Shown here: positions 57,356 to 64,000 of the stretch, in pieces
How the letters are laid out: each line of letters starts with the position of its first letter
How positions within the stretch are numbered: the first letter of the stretch is position 1
Program-made: the position numbers and the translations under genes
Notes under the pieces: model-generated
What the model saw: only the letters and a program-made list of their open reading frames with translations
Told to the model about the DNA's origin: nothing
Databases searched by the model: none
Assembly: GCF_011388195.1 (NCBI RefSeq)
Contig: NZ_CP049990.1
Location: 2,976,001 to 3,040,000, forward strand
Reading direction: 5' to 3'
Length of the DNA stretch: 64,000 nucleotides
From: Pusillimonas sp. DMV24BSW_D
GTDB lineage: Bacteria; Pseudomonadota; Gammaproteobacteria; Burkholderiales; Burkholderiaceae_B

Positions 57356-58714
57356 CTATTGCGCAGGGCCGGACGCCGCTTCGCTTGCAACAGGCTTGAG
57401 CGCAGCCAAAACATAGCAACCATATGACAATGCATACATACACGCTGTTGCCAACATCACGCCCTGCAAGCCCATAGCTGACCCCAGTAAGGGGTTCAAT
57501 AACGCCTTGAGCGCAAAATTCCCTAATGCAATGACCGCCATAATGCGGTAACGATTCTGGCTGGCAAGTAATTGAACCAGCACCAGAACACCGAAATAAA
57601 ACGGCATTTGCAGCAGGCCCCAACGAAACACCCCCGCAACCCTTAGGGTGTCTTGTGCCGTAAAAGCGCCACGCTCGAACAATAAACTCACACCCCACGG
57701 CGCAAGCAACCATCCCACCAGCGCAGCCGCCATACCCATGCCCAGCATGAGAACAGACCATTTCAAAGCCATGCGCCGGCCCTGTGCGGCATCACCCCGA
57801 CTGTGGATGTCCGACAGCACAGGCAAGGCGGCACGCCCAACCGACACCGCGCCCAAACCTAGCAACAACGCCAAAATGCGGTTTGCATAACCCAACGTGG
57901 CGTTGGCATTGCGACCTAACTCGGCTGCAGTATATTGATCCAAAGGCCCCACGATGCTCATGGCAACCTGCCCTACCAGCATGATGCCCGCGGCAGCCAC
58001 CAACTGAGGCCAATAAGGCGATTGAAAACCCAACCGGGGCGTGACGCCCACGTTATCGGCGCGCGAGGCCAGCCACAACAACCAGGCCGACTGAATCATG
58101 TAACCAACTAACGTACCCCAAAGCAAAGGCCCAACATCGGCCGCCGTTGCCGCCAACATGACCCAAACCAAAATCAGCAAAGCCGGAATACTGTCGAGCA
58201 GCGTATTGATATGCCGCTCGTGCGCCCGCAACCGCGCAGAACTGACACCGGCCACCAGCGTTAGCAAGGCCACGGGAGCGAACGCCAGCATAAGCTCCTG
58301 ACTCATCGCCCGCGTATTGGCCGTTAAGTCGGCACCCACCCATTCGAGCACCCAGGACCAGGCAAAATACAACCCTACTGCCAACAAGGCCCCAACGGTT
58401 AACGTAACGCCGAACAGTTCCTGCAAGAAGCGCTCGCGCGTTTGCTGCGACTGGCGCTTTAACTTCACCAAAACCGGAATCAAAACCACCGAAAGAACAC
58501 CAATGGCGGTAACCGGCAACCACCCTGCCATGGTGAGCGTGAACTGGTAAGCATCCACCACGTCGGAAATACCATAGCGGTACGCTACGGCCATTTCCTT
58601 GAATGCACCGACGAACTTACCCAGCAGCAGAAAGAAGGCGACCCGCATGGCACCCCGCGCAATGCGCTTATGGTCGGATCCCAGGCGGGTCAGGCGGTCA
58701 CGAATGATTTTCAA
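57356..58714 (-). CDS. polysaccharide flippase (MurJ/Wzx-like)
   Basis: A 452-residue protein with about 12-14 membrane helices of the MVF/MATE-like superfamily. The start RGAMRVAFFLLLGKFVGAFKEMAVAYRYGISDVVDAYQ resembles MurJ-type flippases; ARNANATLGYANRIL and RGDAAQGRRMALKWSVLML are similar. In this operon it most likely flips the lipid-linked oligosaccharide across the inner membrane (Wzx role) rather than lipid II. One base separates it from the epimerase gene. Confidence 0.85.
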   Translation of the reverse strand: MKIIRDRLTRLGSDHKRIARGAMRVAFFLLLGKFVGAFKEMAVAYRYGISDVVDAYQFTLTMAGWLPVTAIGVLSVVLIPVLVKLKRQSQQTRERFLQELFGVTLTVGALLAVGLYFAWSWVLEWVGADLTANTRAMSQELMLAFAPVALLTLVAGVSSARLRAHERHINTLLDSIPALLILVWVMLAATAADVGPLLWGTLVGYMIQSAWLLWLASRADNVGVTPRLGFQSPYWPQLVAAAGIMLVGQVAMSIVGPLDQYTAAELGRNANATLGYANRILALLLGLGAVSVGRAALPVLSDIHSRGDAAQGRRMALKWSVLMLGMGMAAALVGWLLAPWGVSLLFERGAFTAQDTLRVAGVFRWGLLQMPFYFGVLVLVQLLASQNRYRIMAVIALGNFALKALLNPLLGSAMGLQGVMLATACMYALSYGCYVLAALKPVASEAASGPAQ

Positions 58715-58715
58715 A

Positions 58716-59741
58716 TTAACTTAAAAACTGAATGTACCAAGGCATGGCTTTTTCAAGCCCCTGAATAATGCTGAACTGCGGCTCATACCCCAACAGCTTC
58801 CCGGCTTTACTGATGTCGGCCTGTGAATGACGCACATCACCGGCCCGGAAATCGCCATATTCGGGGCGGCGATCATATGAAACCCCGTTCTTGGCAAGCG
58901 TTGTGACCAGGTAATCAAACAACTGATTCAGGCTGGTACGTGCGTTAAACGCCACGTTATAAACCTGATTCACGGCATCGCCTGAGGCGGCTGCAGCAAG
59001 CACGTTCATTTGCACAACATTGTCTACAAAGCAAAAGTCGCGGCTGGTTTCTCCATCCCCGTTGATATGCACGGCCTCATTACGAATCATCGCACCAATC
59101 CAGCGCGGTATCACGGCCGCATAAGCACCATCCGGGGTTTGGCGAGGGCCAAAAACGTTGAAGTATCGCAAGCCAATACTGTTGAAACCGTATGAGCGCG
59201 CAAAAACGCTGGCATAAAGTTCGTTCACGTATTTGGTTACCGCGTAAGGGGAAAGCGGCTGGCCGATGCGCTCTTCGATCTTCGGCAATGCTTCGTGGTC
59301 ACCATACGTTGAACTGGAGGCCGCATACACGAAAGACTTTACTTTGGCGTCACGCGCCGCGATCAACATATTAAGAAAACCGGAAATATTGACGGCATTC
59401 GTAGTAGCCGGATCATTCAGGGAGCGCGGCACCGAACCCAGCGCCGCCTGATGCAACACATAATCCACCCCCTGCACCGCCGCGCGACAATGCTCGGGAT
59501 CGCGAATATCACCCTCGATAAAGCGAAAACGCCCCCATGCCTGGTCACCGACGTTTCGCTGCACCTCATCAAGATTGTGTCGAAAGCCGGTAGCGAAATT
59601 ATCCAGGCCGACGACTGTTTGACCCATTTTCAGCAATGCCTCAAGCAGGTTCGACCCAATAAATCCCGCGCATCCGGTTACCAGCCAAACACCCGGCTCG
59701 TGTTGAAACTGCTTAACAACATCTTGAAAGCGTTCACTCAT
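58716..59741 (-). CDS. wbpP: UDP-N-acetylglucosamine C4 epimerase (WbpP/TviC-like)
   Basis: The 341-residue extended SDR enzyme has [25 protein letters not shown] near 17 (NAD loop), [48 protein letters not shown] with the Ser-Tyr-Lys triad, and [25 protein letters not shown]. Sequence and N-terminal extension match WbpP/TviC, which convert UDP-GlcNAc and UDP-GlcNAcA to the galacto forms. It lies 16 bp after the dehydrogenase gene, the natural partner. Confidence 0.88.
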   Translation of the reverse strand: MSERFQDVVKQFQHEPGVWLVTGCAGFIGSNLLEALLKMGQTVVGLDNFATGFRHNLDEVQRNVGDQAWGRFRFIEGDIRDPEHCRAAVQGVDYVLHQAALGSVPRSLNDPATTNAVNISGFLNMLIAARDAKVKSFVYAASSSTYGDHEALPKIEERIGQPLSPYAVTKYVNELYASVFARSYGFNSIGLRYFNVFGPRQTPDGAYAAVIPRWIGAMIRNEAVHINGDGETSRDFCFVDNVVQMNVLAAAASGDAVNQVYNVAFNARTSLNQLFDYLVTTLAKNGVSYDRRPEYGDFRAGDVRHSQADISKAGKLLGYEPQFSIIQGLEKAMPWYIQFLS

Positions 59742-59757
59742 AGCGCCCTGCTCTTTC

Positions 59758-61062
59758 TTATAAACGTAGGTCGGCTTCTTGCGCCGTTAGTAAGTACTTC
59801 AGGTCGTACAGCACATGCGGGGTTTTGCCCAACGCCCGGATTTTGTCGACGCCCATTTGAACGAACTCATTATGTGCCACCGCCAGCACGATGGCGTCGT
59901 AAGCACCTTGCTGCGGCTCTTTCACAGGCGTGATGCCATACTCTTCGCGAGCTTCATCGGCATCGACCCAGGGGTCGTACACATCGACCTGCGTACTGTA
60001 GTCGCTTAGCTCATTCACAATGTCCACCACCCGTGTGTTGCGCAAATCGGGACAGTTTTCCTTGAACGCCAGGCCCATCACAAGAATGCGCGAATCCTGC
60101 ACCTGGATGCGTCGTTTGGTCATGGCCTTGATCAGTTGCGACGCCACATAGCCGCCCATTGAGTCGTTCAACCGACGGCCGGCCAGAATAATTTCAGGAT
60201 GGTAGCCAATGGCTTGGGCTTTATGCGTTAAATAGTAAGGATCAACACCAATGCAGTGCCCCCCAACCAAACCGGGGCGAAACGGCAAAAAGTTCCATTT
60301 GGTTCCGGCCGCCTCCAGCACCGCCTGAGTATCAATACCCATTTTGTTGAAGATCAGGGCAAGCTCATTAATGAGTGCAATATTGACATCGCGCTGGGTG
60401 TTTTCAATCACTTTGGCCGCCTCGGCAACACGAATCGATGAAGCCTTGTGCGTGCCGGCGACGATAATTTCACGATAAAGCGCATCAACCAATTCGGCCA
60501 CTTCAGGCGTTGAGCCCGATGTGACCTTCTTAATGGTTGCAACACGATGCTGTTTATCACCCGGATTTATGCGTTCAGGGCTATAACCGGCATAGAAATC
60601 CTCATTGAATTTCAAGCCCGACACACGCTCCAGTACAGGTACGCAATCTTCTTCGGTTGCGCCGGGATAAACAGTTGACTCATAAATAACAATGTCGCCC
60701 CGCTTAAGCACCTTACCGATCGTTTCACTGGCCCGCACCAATGGCGTAAGATCCGGTTGTTTGTAATCATCAATGGGGGTGGGAACCGTCACAATAAATA
60801 CGTTGGCCTTAGCCAGTTCAGACGTCGTATGCGTAAAGCTTAGGTGTGATGCTTGTGCCAACTCCTCGGGCTCTACTTCACGGGTATGGTCTTTACCTTG
60901 CTGCAACTCGGCAATACGGCGCATATTAATATCAAAGCCCAACACCGGGCGTTTTTTGCCAAACTCAACGGCCAACGGCAAGCCAACATAGCCCAGGCCG
61001 ACAACCGCCAATTTCACGTCTGCAATCTGCAACTTATTCTCCTTGTTTGCGCAAACACACAA
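59758..61062 (-). CDS. wbpO: UDP-N-acetyl-hexosamine 6-dehydrogenase (WbpO/TviB-like)
   Basis: A 434-residue enzyme of the UDP-glucose/GDP-mannose dehydrogenase family: [30 protein letters not shown] (NAD loop), [41 protein letters not shown], and [25 protein letters not shown] with the catalytic cysteine. It oxidises C6 of a UDP-HexNAc to the uronic acid. The sequence up to VKLAVVG is slightly long and the true start may be a few codons in. Together with the epimerase it gives UDP-GalNAcA. Confidence 0.9.
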   Translation of the reverse strand: MCVCANKENKLQIADVKLAVVGLGYVGLPLAVEFGKKRPVLGFDINMRRIAELQQGKDHTREVEPEELAQASHLSFTHTTSELAKANVFIVTVPTPIDDYKQPDLTPLVRASETIGKVLKRGDIVIYESTVYPGATEEDCVPVLERVSGLKFNEDFYAGYSPERINPGDKQHRVATIKKVTSGSTPEVAELVDALYREIIVAGTHKASSIRVAEAAKVIENTQRDVNIALINELALIFNKMGIDTQAVLEAAGTKWNFLPFRPGLVGGHCIGVDPYYLTHKAQAIGYHPEIILAGRRLNDSMGGYVASQLIKAMTKRRIQVQDSRILVMGLAFKENCPDLRNTRVVDIVNELSDYSTQVDVYDPWVDADEAREEYGITPVKEPQQGAYDAIVLAVAHNEFVQMGVDKIRALGKTPHVLYDLKYLLTAQEADLRL

Positions 61063-61076
61063 AAATTCAATTTCGT

Positions 61077-62216
61077 TTAATCCGGCTTTTTTGTTTTACC
61101 GATAGACGGCAACAACAGCCAGGAGGGACCGCGCCAGGAAACCAGGCGCGAATACAACCAGATATATACCAAAGAAAACACCAGCAGGCTGATGCATAGA
61201 ATCAGCGTGCTGTCCCACCAAATCGTTGCAGGCACCAAACCAATTAGCGTAAGAACCCACAAATACGGCGACGCCATAGCGTTACACAGCGCCGGCACGG
61301 CATGACGGCTGTCGCGACTGAATGTCACGCGTACCAAGCGTCGGAAAACCAGTTGATGCAAATGCAAGGCGTCGGGTTGATCAATGGGCGTACCGCGTTT
61401 GAATCGACGGCGCCATATGGAAAACAGTGTTTCGAATACCGGATAAAACAGGACGGCCAGCGCATAGAATGGCGATACGCCGGGGTTTCTAACCACGAGC
61501 TGCACGGCCAGTTCGGCCAACATAAAGCCCAGGAAATAAGCGCCCCCATCGCCCAAAAATACACGACCAAAAGGGAAATTCCAAACCAGGAACCCCAAGG
61601 TGGCCGAGGCCAACGCCGCTGAAATCAGAAAGATAGGAATGTCTTGCACCTGCAATGCCACCAACCCAATGGAAATGGCCATTAAGGTTGCCACCATGCC
61701 GGCCAGCCCGTTCATGCCGTCAACAATATTCAGTGCGTGGGTACAGCCGCCAACCGCCAGCATTGTGAATATCAGCGACACCGGCCACCAAGCCAGTAGC
61801 CAGTCGACACTGGGTATGCCGACACGTGACACACCCCCTATCAGCCACCAGGCGATTGCCGCCGACAAAAAAGCCGCCAACAGGCGTTTGCCGGCACCAA
61901 CATCTTTCGTTATGTCTTCAAGCAATCCTGCAACAAAAACGGGCATGGCGGCAATAAACAATACCGGCCAAAGCCAGGTGAGTGTCATGTTGCTTGGGCC
62001 GAGCACCAACAGCCCTGCCAGGCTGCCGGCAACCACCGCCAAGCCCCCTACGCGGGGCGTTGAACGGCTGTGGGACGCCTGTGGTTTTTTGAAATCCACA
62101 TCGCCCGTAAGCTTGCCGTGCCAGCGTTCCGAGGCAACAATCAGCCCCCCCACCATGAAGGCGACAACACAAATGTAGAGCCAGGTTACAGTATCCCAAG
62201 TTTGAGGATTGGTCAC
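61077..62216 (-). CDS. undecaprenyl-phosphate glycosyl-1-phosphate transferase (WecA/WbpL-like)
   Basis: This polytopic membrane protein (379 residues from the GTG at 62216; a TTG farther up would add 27) starts O-antigen synthesis by placing the first sugar phosphate on undecaprenyl phosphate. Motifs of the PNPT family are visible: [47 protein letters not shown] and [18 protein letters not shown]. WbpL-type sugars are HexNAc or QuiNAc/FucNAc. It is first in the minus-strand operon. The start codon is uncertain: no strong ribosome site was seen. Confidence 0.88.
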   Translation of the reverse strand: MTNPQTWDTVTWLYICVVAFMVGGLIVASERWHGKLTGDVDFKKPQASHSRSTPRVGGLAVVAGSLAGLLVLGPSNMTLTWLWPVLFIAAMPVFVAGLLEDITKDVGAGKRLLAAFLSAAIAWWLIGGVSRVGIPSVDWLLAWWPVSLIFTMLAVGGCTHALNIVDGMNGLAGMVATLMAISIGLVALQVQDIPIFLISAALASATLGFLVWNFPFGRVFLGDGGAYFLGFMLAELAVQLVVRNPGVSPFYALAVLFYPVFETLFSIWRRRFKRGTPIDQPDALHLHQLVFRRLVRVTFSRDSRHAVPALCNAMASPYLWVLTLIGLVPATIWWDSTLILCISLLVFSLVYIWLYSRLVSWRGPSWLLLPSIGKTKKPD

Positions 62217-62351
62217 ATTATTACCATGCGTGATGAAATTGATTACATTATGAAGTGACTTTCTTGGCTCTACCTTGCTACGTGCAAGCAGATGCAACGA
62301 GAAATGTTACATCAAAACAGGGTAAAAATAGGGGTTAGCCCTGATTCAGGC

Positions 62352-62383
62352 AAAAAAAAGCCCGAGATCTAAGATCTCGGGCT
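62352..62383 (-). terminator. intrinsic terminator of the small RNA
   Basis: On the minus strand a perfect inverted repeat AGCCCGAGATCT/AGATCTCGGGCT (62359-62383) is followed by eight T. It separates the region from the polysaccharide operon. Confidence 0.9.
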
Positions 62384-62506
62384 AAATCCACCAAAGGAGG
62401 AGGGTGGAGGAGACAACCTTGGCATGCCGGGCTACGAAGACTTTTTGTCTGAGCCACCATGATTCAACTGGGGAAAACCCTTTGCAATCATGTTTCGACA
62501 TCCGAT
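62352..62506 (-). ncRNA. candidate trans-acting small RNA (about 155 nt)
   Basis: A consensus-like promoter (62513-62541) and a strong terminator frame a transcript of about 155 nt with no good ORF. Its 3-prime half carries CTCCTCCACCCTCCTCCTTT (about 62393-62412), which copies the anti-Shine-Dalgarno end of 16S rRNA and could pair with ribosome sites of many mRNAs. The terminator ends in eight U, as expected of Hfq-binding RNAs. Such C-rich small RNAs are known in several beta- and alphaproteobacteria; I do not assign a named family. Confidence 0.65.
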
Positions 62507-62512
62507 AAGCAA

Positions 62513-62541
62513 ATTGTATTTGAAAAAATGTTGCGATGCAA
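62513..62541 (-). promoter_or_regulatory. promoter of the small RNA
   Basis: Minus-strand TTGCAT (62536-62541) and TACAAT (62513-62518) are separated by exactly 17 bp, with AT-rich spacer sequence. Transcription would begin near 62506. Confidence 0.7.
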
Positions 62542-62614
62542 GATATTTTTTGTCCTACAACTTTTTTACAACATTGCCGTCTTCAAACACACATAAATTC
62601 CTAACGACAAACGC

Positions 62615-62643
62615 AGTTTAACCTAGGGTTAATCCTAGGTCAA
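62615..62643 (-). promoter_or_regulatory. second promoter with a palindrome in its spacer
   Basis: Minus-strand TTGACC (62638-62643) and TAAACT (62615-62620), 17 bp apart. The spacer is filled by an inverted repeat ACCTAGG-N6-CCTAGGT (62621-62640), a likely operator. Its transcript would run into the small RNA region. Confidence 0.5.
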
Positions 62644-62692
62644 TACTCAGCATGCATACAAATTGCAATTTGTTGCAAAATTAGCACCCTAC

Positions 62693-63355
62693 CTAGATAC
62701 GGTACGCCGTTGTCGTCATGACTTTAGACATCAGTTTCATCGCGCATCGAAACGGTATAGGCAATTTTCGTGCACCGGCTGCTTCAGCTTTATGACGATG
62801 CGCAATTTCATCTTGCCGCATTTGTTCCACAATGGCGCGCGATCGACCGTCATCGACCGGTAGTGCCTTTAAATGACGATTCAAATGTTGTTCAACCTGT
62901 GACTCGGTTTCAGCCATAAAGCCCAGATTCGACGCCGTGCCGGCGCGGCCGGCCAACGCACCCAATGCGAAAGAGCCGGCATACCAGAACGGATTCAAAT
63001 AGCTGCGATGACTATTTAACTGGGTCAGACGATCATTACACCAGGCCAGGTGATCGACCTCTTCCTGAGCCGCCTCATGCAGCACAGCCTGCGTTGATGC
63101 GTCGCGACAAAAATAAGCTTGCCCGCGATACAAAGCCTGGGCGCAAACTTCACCTACATGGTTAACCCGCATTAAACCCGCCGAGTGACGACGATCGGTA
63201 TCATTAAGCGGCGCTTCATCAGCCTGTAGCGGCCCTGCGGGATTGGGGCGCACCGCATGCGCCACACCACTCAGCACTTCAAGGGCTCTGCCCAATTCAA
63301 TCAAACCTTTGTCAACCGGGTTGAAGTGACGACGAACGTTTTGGCCTGCCTGCAT
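62693..63355 (-). CDS. coq7: demethoxyubiquinone hydroxylase
   Basis: From [20 protein letters not shown] (ATG at 63355, AGGG upstream) the protein has 220 residues. It is a di-iron enzyme of ubiquinone synthesis, the Coq7 type found in betaproteobacteria in place of UbiF. Ferritin-like ligands are visible in [27 protein letters not shown] (ExxH), [10 protein letters not shown] and [16 protein letters not shown] (ExxH). A longer frame upstream adds a hydrophobic stretch not found in the family. Confidence 0.93.
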   Translation of the reverse strand: MQAGQNVRRHFNPVDKGLIELGRALEVLSGVAHAVRPNPAGPLQADEAPLNDTDRRHSAGLMRVNHVGEVCAQALYRGQAYFCRDASTQAVLHEAAQEEVDHLAWCNDRLTQLNSHRSYLNPFWYAGSFALGALAGRAGTASNLGFMAETESQVEQHLNRHLKALPVDDGRSRAIVEQMRQDEIAHRHKAEAAGARKLPIPFRCAMKLMSKVMTTTAYRI

Positions 63356-63533
63356 ATAATCACCCTGAACATAAGCACTACCCTGCAATAACAGGGCCAT
63401 GCACACAACAATCAATATGAAAATGGTACAACGAGATTTGCGATCTGGGTAAATCCGTCGCAGCGTTATGCATTACTATCTTTCTTTTACGTTCCACGCT
63501 CCGCCAGGGGCCGAATTATAGGTGTCAAACACA

Positions 63534-63980
63534 ATGGAATGCACGATCGACTGGGGTGGCCCGGACGGAATGCTGTTTGTGGCCCGCACAGGAAGCGGCC
63601 ATGTCGCCGCCATGGACGGCGCACCCGAGGGGGGCGGCAATAATCTTGCGCCCCGCCCGATGGAAATGATGCTCACGGGTGCCGGCGGGTGTGCCGCCTA
63701 CGACGTGGTGCTCATTTTAAAACGCGGCCGGCACGCTGTAACAGGCTGCCGCGTTAAGCTTTCGGCCGAACGCGCCGAAACCGACCCCAAAGTCTTCACC
63801 CGAATTCATTTCGACTTTAAGGTAAGCGGGCGCAATCTGCCTCAAGCCGCCGTAGAAAGGGCCGTACGACTGTCGCACGACAAATACTGCTCGGCCTCGG
63901 CCATATTAGCCAAAACAGCCGACATCACCCATGCGGTCACCGTGCTCGACCAAGCCGAACCTGAAACCTCGTCACAGTAA
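63534..63980 (+). CDS. OsmC-family protein
   Basis: From the ATG at 63534 the protein has 148 residues (a GTG four codons upstream is possible). It shows the OsmC/YhfA-like fold: MECTIDWGGPDGMLFVARTG, PMEMMLTGAGGCAAYDVVLILKRG with a conserved cysteine and glutamate, and SHDKYCSASAILAKTADITHA with the second cysteine. Members reduce organic hydroperoxides; YhfA-like ones are less well understood. It is divergent from coq7, 178 bp away. The window ends 20 bp after its stop. Confidence 0.9.
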   Translation: MECTIDWGGPDGMLFVARTGSGHVAAMDGAPEGGGNNLAPRPMEMMLTGAGGCAAYDVVLILKRGRHAVTGCRVKLSAERAETDPKVFTRIHFDFKVSGRNLPQAAVERAVRLSHDKYCSASAILAKTADITHAVTVLDQAEPETSSQ

Positions 63981-64000
63981 TCACTATGCAACAGTACGAA

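Larger units (their letters stand above)
62217..62692. other. 476-bp intergenic region with an sRNA gene
   Basis: The gap contains, from right to left on the minus strand, a promoter with an internal palindrome (62615-62643), a second strong promoter (62513-62541), a probable small RNA and a terminator at 62352-62383, then about 135 bp of leader for the polysaccharide operon without a recognisable promoter or JUMPStart element. Confidence 0.6.

Noticed and set aside
62217-62300. JUMPStart/ops element before the polysaccharide operon
   Set aside because: No GGCGGTAG core was found upstream of the first gene.

Overview
The window looks like a chromosomal segment of a betaproteobacterium in the order Burkholderiales, most probably Alcaligenaceae. 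The evidence is gene order and protein flavour: the block mutM / TPR protein / lolB / ispE / tRNA-Gln / prs / rplY / pth / ychF, the run ribB-ribH-nusB-thiL-pgpA-cinA, a fused indolepyruvate ferredoxin oxidoreductase and a DctPQM TRAP transporter. No species can be fixed from the sequence alone.

Positions 1 to about 11,740 are an accessory island, gene-poor and full of mobile-element scars. From the left it holds a truncated ORF, an IS3-family relic, a retron-type reverse transcriptase with an upstream phosphoribosyltransferase-winged-helix protein (the type III retron layout) and a structured gap between them, an intact 1231-bp IS3-family element, a pseudogene pair separated by an attC-like site (remnants of integron cassettes), an IS30 scrap, two unrelated octapeptide-repeat proteins each preceded on the same strand by a helical HEPN-like protein, and a DUF5623-like gene. 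An IS21-like terminal repeat lies just before the groE promoter and probably marks the island edge. The most novel-looking part is the twice-seen pairing of helical protein plus octapeptide-repeat protein, one of the latter ending in a fourfold beta-flower-like domain.

From groES (11,891) onward the window is ordinary core genome: CIRCE-controlled groESL, dgkA, pyrF, the riboflavin/nusB/thiL/pgpA/cinA operon on the minus strand, a CYTH-CHAD protein, ftsY (with an in-frame hexanucleotide repeat), rsmD, coaD, ferredoxin, AsmA, metY, and small regulators. At 31-39 kb a LysR regulator sits between a keto-acid ferredoxin oxidoreductase and a TRAP transporter. A matching two-part motif lies about 115 bp upstream of both minus-strand operons, which suggests one regulon.

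From 39 to 49 kb come translation, nucleotide, isoprenoid and lipoprotein genes (ychF, pth, rplY, prs, tRNA-Gln, ispE, lolB, mutM). From 49.4 to 62.2 kb lies a polysaccharide cluster: manB-like mutase, then on the minus strand an initiating WecA/WbpL-type transferase, WbpO- and WbpP-like enzymes, a flippase, glycosyltransferases (one a double-domain fusion) and an AsnB-type amidotransferase. Together they suggest an O-antigen or capsule built from N-acetylgalactosaminuronic acid, possibly amidated. Between this operon and coq7 is a probable small RNA gene with its own promoter, a long stretch resembling the 3-prime end of 16S rRNA, and an intrinsic terminator. The window ends with coq7 and an OsmC-family gene.
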